Shown here: positions 1 to 11,482 of the stretch, piece by piece
Layout of the letters: every line of letters begins with the position of its first letter
Numbering within the stretch: position 1 is the stretch's first letter
From: Siphonodentalium dalli
Lineage: Eukaryota > Mollusca > Scaphopoda > Gadilida > Siphonodentaliidae
Direction: 5' to 3'
Assembly (NCBI GenBank): GCA_032622095.1
Contig: CP136067.1
Span: forward strand, 131,817,990 to 131,881,989
DNA: 64,000 bases
Made by a program: the position numbers and the translations under genes
The notes under the pieces: model-generated
What the model was told of the DNA's origin: nothing
Seen by the model: only the letters and a program-made list of their open reading frames with translations
The model's database searches: none

Positions 1-1036
1 ATGAACACATGACTGTTACCTGGCGTTATTATATTGTGAGTATGATCGAATATAATTTATTGAACTTTATGTGACCGATCCATCGAGACTTTGGACATTA
101 TAGGTGAGAAAATGGTGACAATGACAGGTGATTTTTATTTTATTTTGTGTGACTCAGTCAGGTGTGAACGTAAGAGTGATGAGAGATGTATCCTGACCTT
201 CACAATCAGGGTGAAACCACAGATTTTAATGAAATTAGCTCTCAATTCACAAGAAAGGGACAAACTGAATCCTGCCCTAGCTATACTGGTATATACAAAC
301 ATGTATAGTCAAATTACCACAAACCCCCTTTTTCTCAGGCTGGATTCCGGGTGTTTTCAGTTTTCAGTTTCAGCAGTATGCTGGTTTCCAGTCATACACT
401 ATATGACCATACAATAATAATACATTGTATATCATCATTGTGTATGACTAGCTGGATTCCAACTGTATAATTATTTACATGTACATGTACTCTGATTCCG
501 ACTGTGGTGCATGCCAGATTAAGATTTCAACTGCATAAGTGGGTCGATCCCATGTATTTACAGTACCCATAAGATGAAGCAACCTTATTCTGCTCAACAC
601 GGTGAACGGTCCACTCATAATAGCGACAATCGAATCACAGACTTCTCAATTTGAGTGGAATAATAGTACCGATCGTGGCGTGGAAAAGTATCACCATGCA
701 TCGGATCACCTAAAAGTTTGCTGTGAATTTGCCACTGACGCCACAAATAGACAATCTGATTTGTTGGACATAATTGTATGGCATACATGTATATAAAGCC
801 AACCTGTGGAGTAGCTCCGTGTTGATAAAGGTGCGAAGGATAGACATTTAGAATATACATGTACACTCAGTTAATTTTTACATGTACATCGTTAATTATT
901 TTCCCACAAACACAGCCAAAGACAATCAAAATATCTGCAATAACGGCAATCTCGTACGAATTCCCCGTCGAGAACATTTTGGGCTGAAGTTTGTTAGACA
1001 GTACCGCCCACCTCCCCCAAGCCCACACACCCTGCC
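1..1036. other. unassigned AT-rich intergenic DNA
   Basis: No reading frame here resembles a known protein and no element ends were found. Short TACATGTA-type palindromic words recur (near 475-490 and 860-890), which is simple composition rather than a defined feature. Confidence 0.5.
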
Positions 1037-1041
1037 AAGTA

Positions 1042-1718
1042 TGGGGACTGGACTCCTCGCCGGAAGTACATTTCGCCGGAATGGACATTTCGCCGAAAGT
1101 CATTTTCGACGGAGTGACAGTTTGCCGGAATATTATAATCCCGTAATTAGTCATTAGTGAAGACTGATTGACATAGGTATTATAATCCTGCGATGACAGT
1201 AATCCTATGAAAACAAACTTCGGGCTTCCTTCCTCGCACGTGTGATTATTACCATCATTTCTGTTTTACCGACAATACTGTTACCTGAGGTGTGTTCATA
1301 TTACATTCCGGTACACACATACCTTATACATATGCTAATCAACTTAATTTTAGGTACTTACCTTTCAGTCATAATTTCAAATTTCGAGCGAAAAAACTTT
1401 CTGAAGCGTGAAAGACCGTGTTTAAAAATTGGGAACGAATAAGCGCGTAACCGAAACGAATCATCGCGCAAAATCGGAAATGAACTGATTCTTTGATCGC
1501 AGCTGAGCCCCAGTGATATAAGTAAATTTATTTTGGCGAACAGTCGTCTATTCCTGAGAAAAGTCGTATATCTCGGCGACATGTCTTAAATTACAGCGAA
1601 TAGTCCCGACCTTCGGCGAAGTTGTCGTCAGTTTCCGGCGAACTGTCCCAAATCTCGGCGAAGTGTCCGGAAAATTGTTCCGGCGAAATATACTTCCGGC
1701 GAGCAGTCTAGTATTCCC
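1042..1718. mobile_element. non-autonomous TIR element with GGCGAA subterminal repeats
   Basis: The two ends form an imperfect inverted repeat of about 40 bp. The left reads TGGGGACTGGACTCCTCGCC and the right, reverse-complemented, GGGAATACTAGACTGCTCGC. The sequence AAGTA flanks both sides (1037-1041 and 1719-1723), a likely 5-bp target duplication. Inside each end is a run of short direct repeats built on TTCCGGCGAA or TTCGCCGGAA spaced about 14-16 bp, inverted between left (1058-1125) and right (1565-1705). No transposase is encoded. Subterminal repeat arrays of this type usually serve as transposase-binding sites; that is inference here. Confidence 0.7.
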
Positions 1719-2123
1719 AAGTATTTTTCCTATAGTATTCTTGAAATGTGTCTCTCTGTGGTGTGATTCTTTGGGTATGCCCATTATTTAGTAAAGGTGA
1801 TTTTTTACTAAATAACAGGTATGTTAGAGTTACATTTCTTTGAAAAACTCAAACATTGGGCGACAAATATTCTCGACGGGAAGTCGTATGATATTGCCCC
1901 AATAACACTTAGACACGTACTGCAAATAAATGATGTCACAAAACAGTGAGACATCATTTACAATCATGAGGGCAAACGATTTGTCATATGCCACCATATT
2001 AAATTGGTAGGCCTATTTATATAGGAAAATAATATCTATAATTGTTTTTTTTCTGCCCCAAATGTGCATTATAACATAGACATTAACAGTTTGAGCACCT
2101 TGTCCAGAGATTTATTTTCTTAA
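1719..2123. other. unassigned intergenic DNA
   Basis: No gene is visible. A short palindrome (TTTAGTAAA...TTTACTAAA, about 1789-1817) is the only structure seen. Confidence 0.4.
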
Positions 2124-2500
2124 ATGATGTGAAACACTCCGGATGGGTGATCAAATAGAAATGGAGAACAATCTTGTTCAAAGTAGTTATTTTTACAAAT
2201 ACATGTATTATATCTAAATTGACAACACACACTGTCATTCTAACATATTAATTAAATGCAGTGACTGCCGATGGCGAAATCATTTTCGTTAGTTACATGT
2301 ATGTGTCCCGATTCGAGTAGTAAATATTTACAATTTAGAGTAGTTCAGACAATGTTTTCTATGGAGTGGTATGGTCGATCTGCTTGAGATTTTCGGTGAT
2401 GTTAGTAGAATGCTACATTCCTCCAGTTGGCATAGCACCTGAATACTAACTTATCAGTTTCACACACCCAAACAAGTACATAATATGTCTTTAAAATACA
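2124..2500. mobile_element. TTAA-flanked MITE, family E copy 1
   Basis: TTAA lies at both edges (2120-2123 and 2501-2504). The body matches, in inverse orientation, elements at 10882-11482 and 17529-17898, sharing the words GAATACTAACTTATCAGTTTC and CATTCCTCCAGTTGGCATAG. The ends (ATGATGTGAAAC and, reverse-complemented, AGACATATTATG) are weakly inverted. TTAA target sites are the signature of the piggyBac superfamily; no transposase is present. Confidence 0.75.
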
Positions 2501-2504
2501 ACTC

Positions 2505-3158
2505 AACCCAGAAACTGTTAAAGCTTCAAAAACAATATGTATATACATGTATAACTACATTACGACCTGTTCGATTGTGTAGAACGATACCCACTCTAGA
2601 TCCATGCAATGATGCTTAATACGATTGTTATGTAATATGCTTGATGTTTCATTCATTTGGGTAGTGTGTACTAGCCTAACAATTAAGTATTTTTCTGTGT
2701 ATAGGTCCATCTAAACTTTCCACCTCCTGACATCGCTCAGGCGTGGAAACCCCTTAAAAAAATCAAATTCATATAAACATCGCATGAAGAATGCGTTCTA
2801 ACCATGAACGCGAGGTGGTACCTCGGTCGGCCACGATATACTTGACCATGATTCATAGTCTAAACATGGTGATTAACCTCGTTAAGGATGGTCGAGTAAT
2901 TAAAGCATATCTGTATCTGAATTTTCACACTCATTGGTACAATAGAATTGTGCATTATGTCAATAATTAATAAATTTCTTTATTATTTTCTGCCAAAAAA
3001 GGAAATGCAGCGAATGAGGCTAAACATCAAAGTACTTAACCATGGCCTAAACTCCTATTGCTATCGTTCTGTTGATTACCTGTAATAGTTACTTCAGCTG
3101 GTGTTAATTGTTATTTCACCCAAATTCACTGTAAAGCGATCTCCCCATAACTAGATTA
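2505..3158. other. unassigned intergenic DNA
   Basis: No coding signal and no repeat ends were recognised. Confidence 0.4.
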
Positions 3159-3349
3159 CAGTAATGCCCTAAATAATCGACTCCTTAACCACAGCAGAAT
3201 TATGGGTAATTTTTCAGGATTTAGTCGGAAATATGGCTCTCACTGAGAGCTTTCCGATGAATGGCAACAAGCTATATTTCCGACTAAATCCTGAAAAATT
3301 ACCCATAATTCTGCTGTGGTTAAGGAGTCGATTATTTAGGGCATTACTG
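3159..3349. mobile_element. palindromic MITE, family B copy 1
   Basis: A near-perfect hairpin of about 95-bp arms. It starts CAGTAATGCCCTAAATAATC, ends with the reverse complement, and has TA on both sides (3157-3158, 3350-3351). TA target duplication points to the Tc1/mariner superfamily. The arms carry the landmarks CCACAGCAGAATTATGGGTA and GGATTTAGTCGGAAATATGG, which also identify the other copies in this window. Confidence 0.9.
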
Positions 3350-4524
3350 TATTCTACCAACTAATGTACAAACAGCGTTTTTTATCTGATTTATATGAAT
3401 ATGGAAGACCATGATGGATATATGGGGACCATGATGGAATAAATGGACTTAACTGGTAGGTCCGCTTTTCATGTTATCCCCGATGACATCTGGTCTCGTC
3501 TCAGTATCAATCCACCAGTACTAAATGTCTTATAAATACAGGGCAGGCTCCAAATGGACGTAATTAATTTATATAGTTTATAAATTATGCAATATACCTT
3601 ATGTAGGGTAATGTTTTTGATTGTGTATGTGCCTGGTTGTGTTATTTATGTGTCCAGATATTATCAAAGTAACATAAAATAAAATAAATCTTTGGGGTGA
3701 CCTGTAGATGGGAGATATATCAATTTGTTCCTAAATTTGTTGAAGAACCTGACTGTCGGTAGCCATCTTGCATTTCATATTTAAATTCATTGACAGACCA
3801 CATTTATTTGAGAAATGTTTTGAAAATTTAAAGGCATGTCCAGATGAGAGCTTCAAATTTGAATGATTTTTTATATAAAAAAAACATGGGGCCCTGGCAG
3901 CCATCTTGGATTTTGCTCTTTGCATTACTAAATCCTTCATAACCCCCTATAATCATCAATTACATAAAGATTTGAACATTCCGGATTCCTTATCACTCTA
4001 TTGACAGTAATGTATGACGATTATCCTCTCTACATGCTGAGCTATGTGTACAATGTCATTCACGCTTTCATTGGAGCTCCAGTTAATTGTTAGCGCATTG
4101 GTCTTGTCTTCACTGTCAACACAACCAAATGATTTCGCAGCCGGCCAGTTGTCTAATGTGAGTTTTCACACAACAGTGGTTTGGCCGCTTTGAGTGGTAT
4201 GCAATTGTATGATTTTACACAGTTTGAATCTCGTGCCGAGTTGTGACCCTTGAGCAATGCCGCTCATACTGTGTGTACTTTGCACCACCCATGCATTATA
4301 ATTGTACCTGATTATGAGCAGTCATATTGTCAGTATGCTAGCCACATGGTACATGTATCTTTGTTTACTGTCGGCTGTACCTACCCCTGTCCATGGGGAG
4401 CAGTAGTTGGTTACTGAGTGTACAGGCTCATCAGGTATTAATTGTAATAATTTGAGTGCTTTGGGCTTCATGGGATAAGGTGCTTTAGAAATGCTATACA
4501 TTATTATTATTATTATTTACTTAG
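3350..4524. other. intergenic DNA with a family G block
   Basis: Within 3690-3930 is an antisense block of the dispersed repeat with CCATCTTGGATTTT (family G). The rest shows no gene. A 5' non-coding exon of the dispanin gene probably lies here, because its first coding exon starts at a splice acceptor, but it cannot be recognised. Confidence 0.5.
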
Positions 4525-4541
4525 GCAATAAACCACAAACC

Positions 4542-4854
4542 ATGACGGAAAAGAAACCAGAGAAGAAATACCCAGCATACCACTATGGGCCGACCTATGA
4601 AGATGGTGGTCAGAGATACAGCGAATCTGAATCAGCTTATGAGATGCGAAAATGGCCATCACAGTCGGTGTACAGTTACGCGTCAGGAACAAGGAGTATA
4701 TATTCAACCTACACACCAACAGCATCATCATACTACCTACCGATTGTGTCGGAACAGCCGGATCTGCAGAAAAAGCCAAGTGATAACAGAGGGATGGCCG
4801 TGCTCTCGATTTTAGTTAATCCTATCTTTGGTTTGATTGCGTGGTGTTGTTCAG
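4542..4854 (+). CDS. dispanin (CD225/IFITM-like) protein, coding exon 1
   Basis: First of two coding exons of a small membrane protein. A pyrimidine-rich acceptor ending TTACTTAG puts the exon start at 4525; the first ATG is at 4542 (MTEKKPEKKYP). The exon codes for 104 residues and ends in phase 1 at TCAG with donor GTGAGT (4855). The N-terminal 80 or so residues are hydrophilic and rich in Tyr and Ser, as in many invertebrate dispanins. Near the end is the first hydrophobic segment of the CD225 domain, with GMAVLSILVNPIFGLIAWCC. Family knowledge: CD225 proteins sit in plasma or endosomal membranes; vertebrate IFITMs restrict virus entry and PRRT/SynDIG types act at synapses, so the exact role is unknown. 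The intron is 2548 bp and filled with MITEs. Confidence 0.85.
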
Positions 4855-4933
4855 GTGAGTGATAATTAAAGGATGGCCGTACTCTCAATTTTAGCTTTCA
4901 TGCTTGTCAGAATGTCTATCTTACCCATATCGG

Positions 4934-5038
4934 CGAGAGCTTTCCGATGAATGGCAACAAGTCATATTTCCGACTAAATCCTGAAAAGTTACCCATAATT
5001 CTGCTGTGGTTATGGAGTCGATTAATTAGAGCATTACT
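4934..5038. mobile_element. family B MITE, right half only
   Basis: One arm of the family B palindrome, from GAGAGCTTTCCGATGAATGG to GCATTACTG followed by TA. The left arm is absent, so it is a deletion derivative lying in the dispanin intron. Confidence 0.8.
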
Positions 5039-5079
5039 GTACACTGCTCAGGCTGAAAATATGGTACTGGACATTAACA

Positions 5080-5172
5080 GAATGTGGTCCGCTGAGGGTG
5101 AATTTAGTGACGTTACCTGGCATAGCGGCTAGCATAACTAGATTCACCTTCTAGGGACCTCATTCTGTTTAG
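5080..5172. mobile_element. family A MITE fragment, degenerate hairpin
   Basis: A single decayed hairpin of family A: GAGGGTGAATTTAGTGACG on the left, ATTCACCTTCTAGGGACCTC on the right and ATTCTG at the end. Confidence 0.75.
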
Positions 5173-5490
5173 GCCTAAAATTTGGATTTGGTCCACCCAT
5201 TTTTGCTGGAGATGTGGGACTCCTTGTTGACTTACAATTTTACAATTTTATTTTTTGGGTGATAACTTTAGTTTTAATTATATCTGATCTTATGAAATAC
5301 AGATCACGTTAAAATTTACGGTCCACCATTTTTACTGCAGTTATTGTCCTTGTCAACTTATAATTTGAGAATCTGGGGCCAGCTCGATTTGGGGCTACGT
5401 CCGATTAATTTTGTATGACGACTTATAATTTGAGAATACATCCAATGAATTGTGTGTCTGCCATTGCATGATTCAGAAATAGTTAACACA

Positions 5491-5680
5491 CAGTAATGCC
5501 CTTAATAATCGACTCCTTAACCACAGCAGAATTATGGGTAATTTTTCAGGATTTAGTTGGAAATATGGCTTAATTGTTGTCATTCATCGGAAAGCTCTCG
5601 TTGAGAGCTAAAATTCCTATGAATGAAACCATATTTCTGACTAAATCCTGAAAAATTACCCATAATTCTGCTGTGGTTAA
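5491..5680. mobile_element. family B MITE cut at TTAA by a family C element
   Basis: Begins CAGTAATGCCC and runs through both arms as far as CTGCTGTGGTTAA. There the right arm stops at a TTAA (5677-5680) and family C starts. The last bases of the expected right end are missing. Confidence 0.8.
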
Positions 5681-5916
5681 CCCTTTACCCAACAAAATGA
5701 CCAAAAGCCCAAATAAAGCTTCAACAGCCTAAAATATCTTCGGTCTGTCTCAATAACACCATACAAATATGGATATCATTGGAACCGGTTCATCGACCAT
5801 ATTGTGATGGTTACAGTTATGCCCTGTGCCAAGGTCGCCTCGCATATATAAGAGAATGCATTTTGATTCAATGGTTGTTCCCAGATCAAATTTTACATTT
5901 CAAAATAAGCTAGGGG
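5681..5916. mobile_element. TTAA-flanked MITE, family C copy 1, shortened
   Basis: Starts CCCTTTACCCAACA immediately after TTAA and ends at a second TTAA (5917-5920). It carries family C landmarks GGATATCATTGGAACCGGTT and TCGCATATATAAGAGAATGC, in the opposite orientation to the copies at 35424 and 63474. piggyBac-like by its target site. Confidence 0.75.
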
Positions 5917-6221
5917 TTAAATAAGTACACCTTATTCGAGGTACATGTGACAGCCTTTTATGTGTTACTCAGTTCACTCAAGTCTGTGCAGGTTGGGAAT
6001 ATCTTGTGTATGGTAGTTGGTGAACTTGGTGTGATCTGAATGATGTCCTTTGGTTTAATACATTTTACAGACAATTATTGATGTAAAATTAAAAGATACC
6101 ATATTTATTGAGATTTAATTATGAACATTTGTTTCAAATTTAAGCTAGGCTGATAAATTAAATCGCACCAAGTCTCTCTTGGCATGGTACTATTGATGTT
6201 GCATCTGAGTTTAGTGTGCCT

Positions 6222-6832
6222 GTCATTTGCAGTTGAGGTTCCCAGAGGGTGAATTTAGTATGCGGGCTAGCATCACCAAACTGGTCGCCACCAACATCGT
6301 GAATCTTATAATGCCATGGTGTTGTCTAGTGTCATGTGTTTTTATAAATGAGACTTTTCCCCACCTGAGTAACAAAATACTGCAGTTTTGTGAACATGGG
6401 TAAATTTAGTACCCAAAACCATGGGATAAACACCAATTGAGATACGGTGTATTTTGCGACCACCAAAATATTGAAACACCGAATGTGACATCCAGAATGC
6501 AGCTTGTCTAAACCTTAAAATATTTGTCTGTTTGTCACTAAATTCTGGGGACCTCATTCTGCTTTGGCTTCATATTCTGGGAAGTATCTATACTCTCAAA
6601 TACCGGTAGCATTGTTTTTAGTTACTTTTTCCTTCTATTCAGTTTCTATATCCCATAATTTGCAGAAGATAAAATGCATAATCGAGGGGATTAAACTTCA
6701 ACTCGGGAACTTCGATCTTCAAACTGCCATATCGGTTGAGGCCTATAAGCAGAAGATGAATGTGGTGAATCTAGCCTGCCGATAGCGTAACTAATTTCAC
6801 CCTCTGGGGACCTCATTCTGCAAATGTCAGAC
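6222..6832. mobile_element. family A MITE, long form, disrupted
   Basis: A family A left end (CATTTGCAG...GAGGGTGAATTTAGT, about 6228-6292) is separated by unrelated DNA from the rest of a long-form copy (6545-6832). That part contains GGGACCTCATTCTGCTTTGG, the central ATGCATAATCGAGG segment and the right hairpin ending CTCATTCTGCAAATGTCAGAC. It lies in the dispanin intron. Confidence 0.65.
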
Positions 6833-6867
6833 TATAACTACCCTTGAAAAAAGAAATTCAAGCTTTT

Positions 6868-7245
6868 TTAATGAAGTTTCGGAATCCTAGGAATTCATAG
6901 GATTTCCAAGGTTTGAACCAAGCTTTTTGAATGAAAAAATGTACATGTACTCTTGAACAAAGTTTGAAAATCCTTTGTTGGAACCTTGGTAAAGCTAAGT
7001 AAAGCTTGGATCAAAGCTTTACCAAGGTTGTCACATAAAGTGGAACCTTGGAAAAGCTCGGAAATCCTTGACTCAGTGTTGACCAAACCTTGGTAAAGTT
7101 AAGTAAAGCTTGGATCTAATATTTACCAAGCTTTACCAAGGTTTTCACATAAATCCTCGACTGACACGCGAGTTGACCAACACCATGGTAAAGCTTAGTA
7201 ATCCTTGTATCAAAGTTTTACCAAGGTTTTCACACAATCCTTTTC
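6868..7245. repeat. tandem and inverted ACCAAGG/CCTTGGT repeats
   Basis: A roughly 55-130 bp degenerate unit with CTTGGTAAAGCTAAGTAAAG and GATCAAAGCTTTACCAAGGT recurs three times or more, giving many local hairpins. It is intronic, with no coding content. Confidence 0.7.
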
Positions 7246-7253
7246 AAGACCAA

Positions 7254-7378
7254 GTCTGCATAATGAGGTCCCCAGAGGGTGAATTTGGTGATGCTAGCCC
7301 GCTGTGCGGGATAGCATCACTAAATTCACCCTCTGGGGACCTCATTCTGCAAATGACAGACACCCTATTTGCAGGCTT
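7254..7378. mobile_element. family A MITE, single-hairpin form, next to a splice acceptor
   Basis: Hairpin from GCATAATGAGGTCCCCAGAG to CATTCTGCAAATGACAGAC, with the terminal repeat ending GCAGGCTTG. Its right end is about 24 bp from the AG acceptor (7401-7402) of dispanin exon 2, so the polypyrimidine tract abuts the element. Confidence 0.85.
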
Positions 7379-7402
7379 GTTCAATTTTTTTGTTTTTTAC
7401 AG

Positions 7403-7563
7403 AGATGTCGATTACTGCGTATACCAAGTTACAGTACAAGAAAGCTGCGCTTTATGGTGATTGGGCAAAAGGTTTGGCTGTTGCTGGGCTCTTCTGTACG
7501 ATCATTTTGCTGTCTATGATCATCGCACAAGTGTTACATCGTCACTACCAGTTCATAATGTAG
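7403..7563 (+). CDS. dispanin (CD225/IFITM-like) protein, coding exon 2 with stop
   Basis: Follows acceptor TTTTTTACAG and continues the phase-1 codon from exon 1 (TGT TCA G|AG ATG), giving CCSEMSITAYTKLQYKKAAL. This is the cytosolic loop of the CD225 domain, followed by the family's conserved YGDWAKG (compare GD-x-x-GA in IFITMs). The second hydrophobic helix is GLFCTIILLSMIIAQVL, then HRHYQFIM and TAG at 7561-7563. The joined protein is 157 residues, normal for the family. The exon pair is in phase and the motif spans the junction, so the gene model is good. Candidate poly(A) signal AATAAA is at 8646-8651; none nearer was seen. Confidence 0.85.
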
Positions 7564-7574
7564 CACAATGTTCA

Positions 7575-7715
7575 GCACACTGTAGACATCCCATTCCAAT
7601 GTGCAGACATTCCATTCAGGTGTGCAGACATTCCATTCCAGTGTGCAGACATTCCTTTCGAGATTGGTGACATTCCATTCGAGTTTGGAGACATTCCATT
7701 CGAGTTTGTGACATT
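7575..7715 (+). repeat. 18-bp degenerate minisatellite in the dispanin 3' UTR
   Basis: Seven or eight units of a 17-18 bp motif (ACATTCCATTCNAGTGTGCAG, later CATTCCATTCGAGTTTGGAG) begin 12 bases after the stop codon. The array is therefore probably transcribed in the mRNA. Confidence 0.8.
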
Positions 7716-9727
7716 CCACCATACTTGGTAACTACTGAATGCTGGTTTTGCATGATATTTGCAGAAACATTTTGCAAGTGATATAGTAGGTACTTCAGTA
7801 GATCATGCCACTATAATCCCCACACTGGCTACGCAATATATTCCACCAGTATGACACAGGCATTGTGAGAATCCACAAAATATTCCATCAATTTTACGTT
7901 GAAAATGAAGAAACTTACGCTCTTTATTATATACCGCTTTTGGGCGACGGCAGCAACGACGCTCTTTATATGAGACCATTGGAATTTTTACTTGTCTGAC
8001 AACAGTTCAAAACGTGTTATCTTCCTCTTTCTGAAGTCAATTGCTGGCCATCAAAACCCCCTATTCATTGGCTCATGGGTTGGATCTAACAATTTTCTGG
8101 TATAGAAGGTGGTTTTATGGTGTCAAATCAGTCAGGACATCTTTAAAACCAGCATTCAGGTGATAGCCTTTCCACATATCCAATGTAAAGCCCCGGGCAT
8201 GTGGAAACTTCATACACATCAATCTTTTTTTTATACAACAATCATTTCAAATAATACTATAAATATAACCTTTCAAGTTCTAATAGTCGACAAATTGTGA
8301 AATGTAAATTTTCCAAATTATGCTTGAAGAGTTTTCACTGATTTGAAGCAGATCATGCAGCATGAATGGCAACAAGCCATATTTCCGACTAAATCCTGAA
8401 AAATTACCCATAATTCTGCTGTGGTTAAGTGGTCAATTACTTTGGGCATTACTGTAGACTCTCGAACAAGCTATGCGTTAAAAGGAAATACATGTCACTG
8501 GGAATTCCATAAACACCAAGAAGCATTACTTCATTGACAGCCAATCACAGCAATTAACAGTAAAGTGATTAAGCCAATCAGGTGACTGTTGGAATTCCGC
8601 AACTCCAAGTTTTTCTCGCCACATACCGGTAACAAAAAATAGTATAATAAATGTCATGTAACCAATTTCACACAGTGGTTGAAAATTTTGTGATTTAACC
8701 ACAATTAAACACTAAAACATGTCTATGAAGAGGCCAGAATTGACCGATGATACCTAGCAAGGAGAATAGAATAAAGTATTTCCAAGAATTTCAGAAGTTA
8801 ACACCCGATTTTTAAAGTGTTATTTACCAAAACGAAACAGCAAGGATATATTATTCTGTCAATCGTAAAAAAAACTATTTGTGTACTGTGACATCCTACT
8901 GCTGGGAATGCATGAGAAGCTATTAATAGACAGTAACATGAATGATAGTGCAATCCTTTAGACTCTGTAATGCTTAGCTTGTTCAAGAGTATAATCGAAA
9001 GCTCTGCATTATAACGCAACGTACGTGACCATGTGAACGGCTTAATGCAGACAACGGATTGTGTCAACACAACGAATGGACCAATGCAAGTGACGTACCC
9101 AACGGATTCATCAGTACACTCCTTAAGCCAATTTTGTCACCTAGGCACTAAATTGAGTTACATGTACAGGTATATAAAGATTTTTATTATTGTTGTCATG
9201 CTACTGGTAATCCTGAATTAAAAGTACCTCATTATAATAATTAAGGCTAAATATTTCCTGATATTCTTGATGATTTTGACAAGTGATCATCATGAATATG
9301 CTCTTTATTTACCAGTAGCTACGATTTGCTTATATTTAATATTATTATATTATTTTCATGATCAGGTCTGGAAACTCTGGTTTGTTGGCAAAATATTATC
9401 AAGTTCAAGGTTTTTCATGTTGTAAATTATAACATTCCAATTTTCATAATTTTATATATTGAATTTTTATGCAGATATCCTATGTATTTTATCAATCATT
9501 ATGCAGGGTCAGGATTCTTTATGATAAAAATAGCGTTCTATTTCCATTCACTACAACCAGGTCTGGTACAACAGGGATTACATTAATCGTGGAAGAAATT
9601 TTACATACTGTATGATACCATTGAACCAATTGACATTATAAACAGTATACAATTGTTAGTAGCTTTAAACTATGGCATCAAGGAAAAGGATAGCATTTTC
9701 ATGACAAAATCCTGGACCTGTTACATA
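7716..9727. other. dispanin downstream region, no further gene
   Basis: No coding exon is visible. A half copy of family B lies at 8362-8456 (GAATGGCAACAAGCCATATT to GGGCATTACTG). The candidate AATAAA at 8646 would place that MITE inside the 3' UTR. Confidence 0.5.
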
Positions 9728-9940
9728 CAGTAATGCCCTAAATAATTGAGTCCTTAACCACAGCAGAATTATGGGTAATTTTTCAGGATTTAGTTGGAAA
9801 TATGGCTTGTTGCCATTCATCGGAAAGCTCTCACTGAGAGCTTTCCGATGAATGGCAACAAGCCATATTTCCGACTAAATCCTGAAAAATTACCCATAAT
9901 TCTGCTGTGGTTAAGGAGTCGACTATTTAGGGCATTAATG
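9728..9940. mobile_element. palindromic MITE, family B
   Basis: Both arms are present, from CAGTAATGCCCTAAATAATT to GGGCATTAATG, with TA at 9726-9727 and 9941-9942. Length 213 bp, typical of the full-length copies here. Confidence 0.9.
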
Positions 9941-10116
9941 TATAAATCTAATAAACTTCCATCCCATACTTTTCAACACATAATTATCATCCATCTTACC
10001 ATATATGCTTTGTAAAATAAAATAATAAAATATGAGATAGTATTTCGATTTCCACAACCCAGCAAATATTGATCAAATTTAACTATCAAAAGGTGGTTAG
10101 AAGGTGTCCAGTGAAG

Positions 10117-10424
10117 GCAAGTCTGCAAAAAGTGTGTCTGACATTTGCAAAAAGAGGTCCCACATAGGGTGAATTTAGTGACAATATACTGCATGGTGGC
10201 CTCAACTGCTATTGGAGAACTAGGATAAGATTGAAGTCTCCCCAGTTGAAGTTGGTGATTAGTCACCTCGATTATTCATGTTATCTTCTGCAAATTAGGC
10301 AGAATGAGGTCTACAGATGGTGAATTTGGTGATGCTAGCCCACTCTGCGTGATAGCACAACTAAATTCACCCTCTGGGGACCTCATTCTGCACATGACAG
10401 ATGCACTATTTGCAGGCTTGAGTT
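10117..10424. mobile_element. family A MITE, degenerate
   Basis: Left terminal repeat CAAGTCTGCAAAAAGTGTGT and right GACAGATGCACTATTTGCAG then GCTTG. The right hairpin (GCAGAATGAGGTCTACAGAT to CTGGGGACCTCATTCTGC) is intact; the left one is decayed. Confidence 0.75.
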
Positions 10425-10469
10425 AAGGTCGGTGCCCATCTCCAATCGCACCATGTGCCCATAGGGCTG

Positions 10470-10820
10470 GAAAAACTCCAACTGAAACTTCCAACTTTAG
10501 TATATTTAAAGATACATGTTTATAATCAGAATTAACACTCCTAAATTACTATTTCTTTGGCTTTTATCATATATCAGTTTTTGAAATCTGTTATTTTTCA
10601 ACACTTCGAATATTTGGCAGCCTGGCAAATATTCAATGAGCCAACAGACATACTCTTGATACAAAATCATGTTGAACAAAATGTTGGTATATAACACATT
10701 GGGCAAAATTTTATATTACTTATTTGGTAATTCATCGATTATGATAACTAAAGCTTCTTTTGAAGAAATGTTGTTGTTGGAATCTGGTGATACAATCGAA
10801 TCAGATTGTATACCTTTAAC
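10470..10820. repeat. dispersed repeat, family H
   Basis: Shares TTACTATTTCTTTGGCTTTT, ATATCAGTTTTTGAAATCTG and TTTTTCAACAC with blocks near 11845, 13893, 18580 and 23640. No coding content; the ends are not resolved. Confidence 0.65.
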
Positions 10821-10881
10821 CCTTGCTGTACTAAATAATCATTGACAAGTACAGTAATGCTCTAAATAATCGACTCCTTCA

Positions 10882-11482
10882 AGACATATTATGTACTTGT
10901 TCGAGTACGTTAAACTGATAAGTTAGTATTCAGGCACTATGCCAATTGGAGGAATGCAACATTCTACTAACACGGCCGAAAATCTGAAGCAAATAGACCA
11001 TACCACTCCATAGAAAACATTGTCTGAACTACGCTCAATTGTAAATATTTACTAATCTATTCGGGACGCATCTATTGGCAATAAACTAACGAAAATGATT
11101 TCACCATCTTGAGTCACTGCGTTTAACCCTTTGAGTGCCAGGGGCTGATATCATCGGCCCTAAACCTACAATATAAGTCTGTTAAAGAATATAAGAATAA
11201 ATTATTAAAATTGTAAAAAATTGTAAAAAGAAAAAAATTGTTAGGCCAATGCATTCTCTTATATATGCGAGGCGACCTATGGTCGACTTGCATATATAAG
11301 AGAATGCATTGGCACAGGGTATATGGGTTGATACAAAAATCGACCTGGCACTCAAAGGGTTAATTAATACATATGAATGACGGTGTGTGTTGTAAATTTA
11401 GATATATTTGTAAAAATAACTACTTTGAACAAGATTATTCTCCATTCTATTTGATCACCCTACTGGGGTGTTTCACATCACT
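10882..11482. mobile_element. family E element nested in family B
   Basis: Begins AGACATATTATGTACTTG after a decayed TTCA and ends before TTAA at 11483-11486. Body landmarks TTAGTATTCAGGCACTATGCC and GATCACCCTACTGGGGTG match the copy at 17529-17898. Confidence 0.8.
11127..11359. mobile_element. family D palindromic element nested in family E
   Basis: TTAA on both sides (11123-11126, 11360-11363). The terminal inverted repeats are CCCTTTGAGTGCCAGG and CCTGGCACTCAAAGGG. The interior holds the hairpin cassette TCTCTTATATATGCGAGG. The related E copy at 17529 lacks this insert, which gives the empty site. Confidence 0.9.
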
